Of a DNA stretch of 64,000 bases, positions 60,329-64,000 are shown piece by piece. Positions within the stretch are counted from its first letter, which is position 1. The number at the start of each line of letters is the position of its first letter. This DNA is from Okapia johnstoni (lineage: Eukaryota; Chordata; Mammalia; Artiodactyla; Giraffidae): positions 98,171,628 to 98,235,627 of the forward strand of contig CM044309.1 in NCBI GenBank assembly GCA_024291935.2, given 5' to 3'. Both the position numbers and the translations under genes were made by a program. A model generated the notes under the pieces. That model was given only the letters and a program-made list of their open reading frames with translations, searched no databases and was not told the DNA's origin.

Positions 60329-60666
60329 TCCCTTGAACTGCAAGGAGATACAACCCATCCATCCTAAAGGAAATCAGTCCTGAATATTCATTGGAAGGAC
60401 TGATGCTGAAACTGAAGCTCTAGTACTTTGGCCACCTGGTGAGAAAAATTGACTCATTGGAAAAGACCCTGATGCTGGGCAAAATTGAAGGCAGGAGGAG
60501 AAGGGAACAACAGAGGATGAGATTGTTGGATGGCATCACTGACTCAATGGACATGAGTTTGAGTAAGCTCCAGGAATTGGTGATGGACAGGGAAGCTGGA
60601 GTGCTGCAGTCCATGGGGTCACAGTGACTCGATCACAACTGTGTGACTGAACTGAACTGAACTGAA
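60329..60666 (+). mobile_element. BovB LINE, 3' end
   Basis: Last ~340 bp, from ccttgaactgcaaggagata to gtgactgaactgaactgaac. 5'-truncated. Confidence 0.94.
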
Positions 60667-60752
60667 TGTTCTCTTTCTGGATCTGGTGGTGTTTACTTGG
60701 GTTTCTATTTTGTCATAAATCATTGAGTTCTATATTTATGTTTTATGTACTT

Positions 60753-60787
60753 TGTGTGTGTGTGTGTGTGGTGTGTGTGTGTGTGTG
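60753..60787 (+). repeat. (GT)n microsatellite, interrupted once
   Basis: Two GT runs joined at tgtggtgtg. Confidence 0.95.
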
Positions 60788-62388
60788 ATGATATTTCTTT
60801 TTGGAAAAGGGGGAAGGTTACAATGTTATGATATACTCTATAGTAAAAAAAGATTTACTTTTTCCATTAATTCATTGCAAAACAATGCATATTTTGACAG
60901 GTGCAATTTCATCACAGTTCAGCAGAGGTGATTATTTTACTTCCCACTCTCAAAAATATATAAACATCTAAAACTGAACCGACAGAGCAAATAATGCTGC
61001 AAATAACTTGCAAACAACTATTAATATAATTATGACAATGACAGAATGACTTTTACTATCCATGAAATAGATATTAATACCAATGAAGTTACCTATTGAA
61101 TCATTTTAACTTAAAAAGCAGTGATATTTCACTTGAATTAGTATTTGTTCTATACATCTTAAAATGGTTAAGAGATAAACTCAACTTCGTATCTGTTAAA
61201 GAAGGAAGAGACATCTTCCTTTTACAGAATCTTAAATGAATTATTAATAACTAGGTAGATACATTAAAAGCTGTAAAAGAGAAGCGAAAACAAGGACTAC
61301 TTCTGCCTAAAGAAAATATTCTTAAATACAAAAAGAAATAGAAAAAAGCATAACTGACACAACTGCAATGGTAGTGAAATACTTTAGAGTTGATATCAAA
61401 CGATGGCTTCTAGAACATGTTTGCCTTGGCAATCAGGCACATGTCCTTTAAGAAGAAAGATGAGAGCCATCTAAAAACAAGTCTATTGAATTTCAAGCAA
61501 TGTGTTTGGCAGAAAAATTAACAGTTGGGGATTCAAGAACTCCCAAGGAATTAAAAAAATAAACAAACACTGCAGGAAAGGCCTGGTCAAACCAACCCAG
61601 TATTCATAAATTGAGGAAAAGGATATATTTAGCAAGAAGCAGGATGTAGAAAACATGTGAATTATTTAATTGCTACTTTGAAGAGATAGAGCTGTACTTA
61701 CAGGACAGTCAAATACCAGAGGGTCCTATAGGAGCTAATAAAAGGGAGTCAAAGCAACTTCTACAGGGAGACCCACAGGAAATAATGTCATGAGAGATGG
61801 ATAGTAAAAGCATGTAGGACAAAGTGGGAAATGCCAGGCACAGTTCAGAGATACTGTTATCAAAATAGAAATATAATGGGATGTAACTTACACTGTGATT
61901 TACAGAAAAGAAAATTCTAGTTTGCTGCATGATAGCCTCATGTGAATATTATTTTTAGAGTCCCCTTATTTTCCCTGAGAAAGAAATAAGTACAAACGGT
62001 GTGAATTTTCACTATAACCTTCAATCTATGGTCAGAACAAACAGTCACACATAGAGATCAATTGTGACAGCTGGGCAGCAACATAATGAAGCCTCTCAAC
62101 AAGCGTGAGGTTATTTTTCTTATGACCCTTTAGAGTGCCCACGTAAGCGTACCATTTATTTGATATTATAAAGTCAAATTAGCATGATTTGAATTTTGTG
62201 AATATTAATTTACCACTATTCCTAGAATTTCAACATTGCAAGTCCAAAAATAAGCACAAAATAGGAGAATTAGAGTAGGCGAATGGAAATGACTCTCAGA
62301 ATGTGTAATATGTATAAAGAACAGGGCCTATGTTAGATCGAATTAGAAAAAGCCGGGATATTTTTTTCCTTCTTCTTCCTTCCTGCCT
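60788..62388. other. No gene recognised
   Basis: 1.6 kb of AT-rich sequence with no recognised repeat; ORFs are short. Confidence 0.5.
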
Positions 62389-62427
62389 AAAAATCCAGTT
62401 TCTTAAAAAAAAAAAATCCAGTTTCTT
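62389..62427. repeat. 16-bp direct repeat around an A-run
   Basis: aaaaatccagtttctt at 62389-62404 recurs at 62412-62427, with seven extra A residues between. Either a tiny poly(A) insertion with its target duplication or a replication slip at the A-run. Confidence 0.75.
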
Positions 62428-62689
62428 CCCTCTGAGTCACACAGCACTTTATTTCTGACACTTCTGGTCACCAGACGTGTGGAGGTTCTCCCCCACAACA
62501 GGCAGTTCTCAATGACGCTAGCTCAATGTCCTTCAGTTTAGCTCAATCCTGACTGTCGCCTGGAGACAGTTTTATATCACACAGGTAAAGGCCTCACACC
62601 ACAGAACTGCCCTTTCCACTTCAGATGCCAGTCACAAGACCCCCTCATCACCTGTGCTTTGGACCAACACCGAACGACTTCCAATTAGA

Positions 62690-63321
62690 AGTTAAAAGAG
62701 TGGATGCAGTGACAGAGTTGATTTTCATGGGCTCCAAAATCACTGCACACAGTGACCGCAGCCATAAAATTAAGACTTGCTCTTTCGAAGGAAAGCTACG
62801 ACAAACCTAGACAATGTATTAAAAAGCAGAGACGTCACTTTGTCGACAACTGTCTGTATAGTCAAAGCCATGTTTTTTCCAGTAGTCCTGTATGGATGTG
62901 AGAGCTGGACAGTAAAGAAGGCTGAGCGCCAAGAATTGATGCTTTCGAATTGTGGTGCTGGAGAAGACTCTTGAGAGTCTCTTGGACTGCAAGGAGATCA
63001 AACTAGCCAATCCTAAAGGAAATCAACTCTAAATATTCACTGGAAGGACTGATGCTGAAGCTGAAGCTCCAGTACTTTGGCCACCTGATGTGCAGAGCTG
63101 ATCCATTGGAAAAGACCCTGATGCTGGGAAAGATTGAGTGCAAAAGGAGAAGAATGTGGCAGACGATGAGACGGTTAGATAGCATCACTGACTCAACGGA
63201 CATGGATTTGAGCAAACGCTGGGAGATAGTGAAGGACAGAGAAGCCTGGCATATTAACAGTCCATGAGGTTGCAAAGAGTCAGACAGGACACAGTGATTG
63301 AACAACAACAACAATAACCGA
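62690..63321 (+). mobile_element. BovB LINE, 3' third, diverged
   Basis: From agttaaaagagtggatgcag (end of the RT domain) to gattgaacaacaacaacaat. The tail is (AAC)n instead of actga units, as in the copy at 37052, suggesting an older subfamily. Two ORF fragments (62625-62810, 62777-62974) are out of frame with each other. Confidence 0.92.
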
Positions 63322-64000
63322 CATTGACACTTGAGCTCAACTTAACTTGCATTACTATGCGAAGATTACCCAGAGCTAGGAAGTCTGGAAAGTGCAGAAG
63401 CTCTAGTTATCCATTGCAACCTTCCTGCTGGGATTTAAAGGCTATGCTGAAGACTTTACTTTGAAGAATAAGAAGTGGGATTGAGCAGCTTCATCTTTCT
63501 GGTGGCCAGATGAAGAGAGTTGCCTCATAGGCCACAGGTCTTTGGATAGGGGGGTCAAAGTGCAGCAATTTCTAGAATCAAGGAGGCCCTAATGTGGGTG
63601 TATTCCTTCAGGTTTTTGGAAGCTCTTCCAAGAACCCCAGGAAAGACACACACACACACACACACACCTGCGCACCACAGGATTTTAAGCTCTCTCTTGG
63701 TTGACCTTATTGTAAGGGTCAAGAAGGCAGTCACTTATGAAACACAAAATATTCTTTCAATGGCTCTGACATTTTCTGACATGCCTACTGTTCTCATCTG
63801 TATTTAGAATTGAGAGCTTCAGTTACAGTGCAAATATTTTCGAATGAGATAGCCATCACAATAATCCCTCAGGAACTGAGTGCCTTAGAAACCCAGGTAA
63901 CCTGAGGGAATAGATGAGAAAAAGACCTGGGGGCTGTTCCATCTGTTTCCACTGATTCCTGGAGCAAGTTCAGTTGCTACCCCTGTAGTGTAAACATTAT
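63322..64000. other. No gene recognised; short (CA)n
   Basis: A (CA)n run is at 63647-63667. The rest is unique sequence to the window edge. Confidence 0.5.

Noticed and set aside
1..64000. A new defence, biosynthetic or other multi-gene system
   Set aside because: No intact host or prokaryote-type gene cluster is present; recognisable coding sequence is retroelement remnant.

Overview
This is mammalian nuclear DNA from a ruminant, most likely a bovid. The evidence is the repeat content: BovB (RTE-class) LINE fragments, tRNA-Glu-derived Bov-tA SINEs, dimeric Bov-A2 SINEs ending in (AGC)n, and two CHR-type cetartiodactyl SINEs. Beneath these lie older mammal-wide repeats (L1M, MIR, MLT1-like LTRs, MER5A, Tigger, an ERVL-like pol relic). 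The DNA is AT-rich. I found no intact host protein-coding gene, no convincing exon, no tRNA, rRNA or snRNA gene and no CRISPR array. It reads as intergenic or deep intronic sequence.

Layout. 1-1392: 3' part of a BovB LINE. About 1500-4860: a heavily decayed ERVL-like pol relic, split by a Bov-tA SINE with a perfect 10-bp target-site duplication (TSD) and by a solo-LTR-like element. 6239-7260: BovB with a 248-codon reverse-transcriptase ORF. 8.6-14.9 kb: a SINE-rich stretch including a Bov-A2 dimer with a 13-bp TSD. 14.9-18.4 kb: repeat-poor, with an inverted pair of CACCC/RUNX-like motifs. 18.4-23.2 kb: L1M fragments, a CHR SINE and a four-layer nest (old L1, Tigger DNA transposon inside it, then a Bov-tA and a BovB inside the Tigger), followed by an AT-rich hairpin. 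23.2-37 kb: mostly unique sequence with scattered SINEs, MIR, an MLT1-like LTR and a poly(A)-only insertion flanked by a 13-bp duplication. 37-51 kb: SINEs, an MLT1-like LTR, a head-to-head L1 mosaic, and ancient repeats. 51990-54869: the longest BovB, with endonuclease and reverse-transcriptase regions, disabled by several stops and frameshifts and interrupted by a Bov-A2. 55279-56086: a (GT)25 microsatellite next to eight 92-bp minisatellite units. 57-64 kb: hAT-type elements, MIR, three BovB 3' ends and short microsatellites.

The recognisable coding relics are retroelement reverse transcriptases (plus one endonuclease), all broken or truncated. They do not form a pathway; the shared logic is parasitic, since Bov-tA and Bov-A2 SINEs are thought to be mobilised by BovB machinery. 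I looked for an undescribed biological system and did not find one. The most notable items are structural: the nested insertions, the minisatellite, the tail-only insertion and the hairpin. Family names come from recognition of consensus-like sequence by eye, so boundaries are good to a few bases where a TSD is given and to tens of bases elsewhere.
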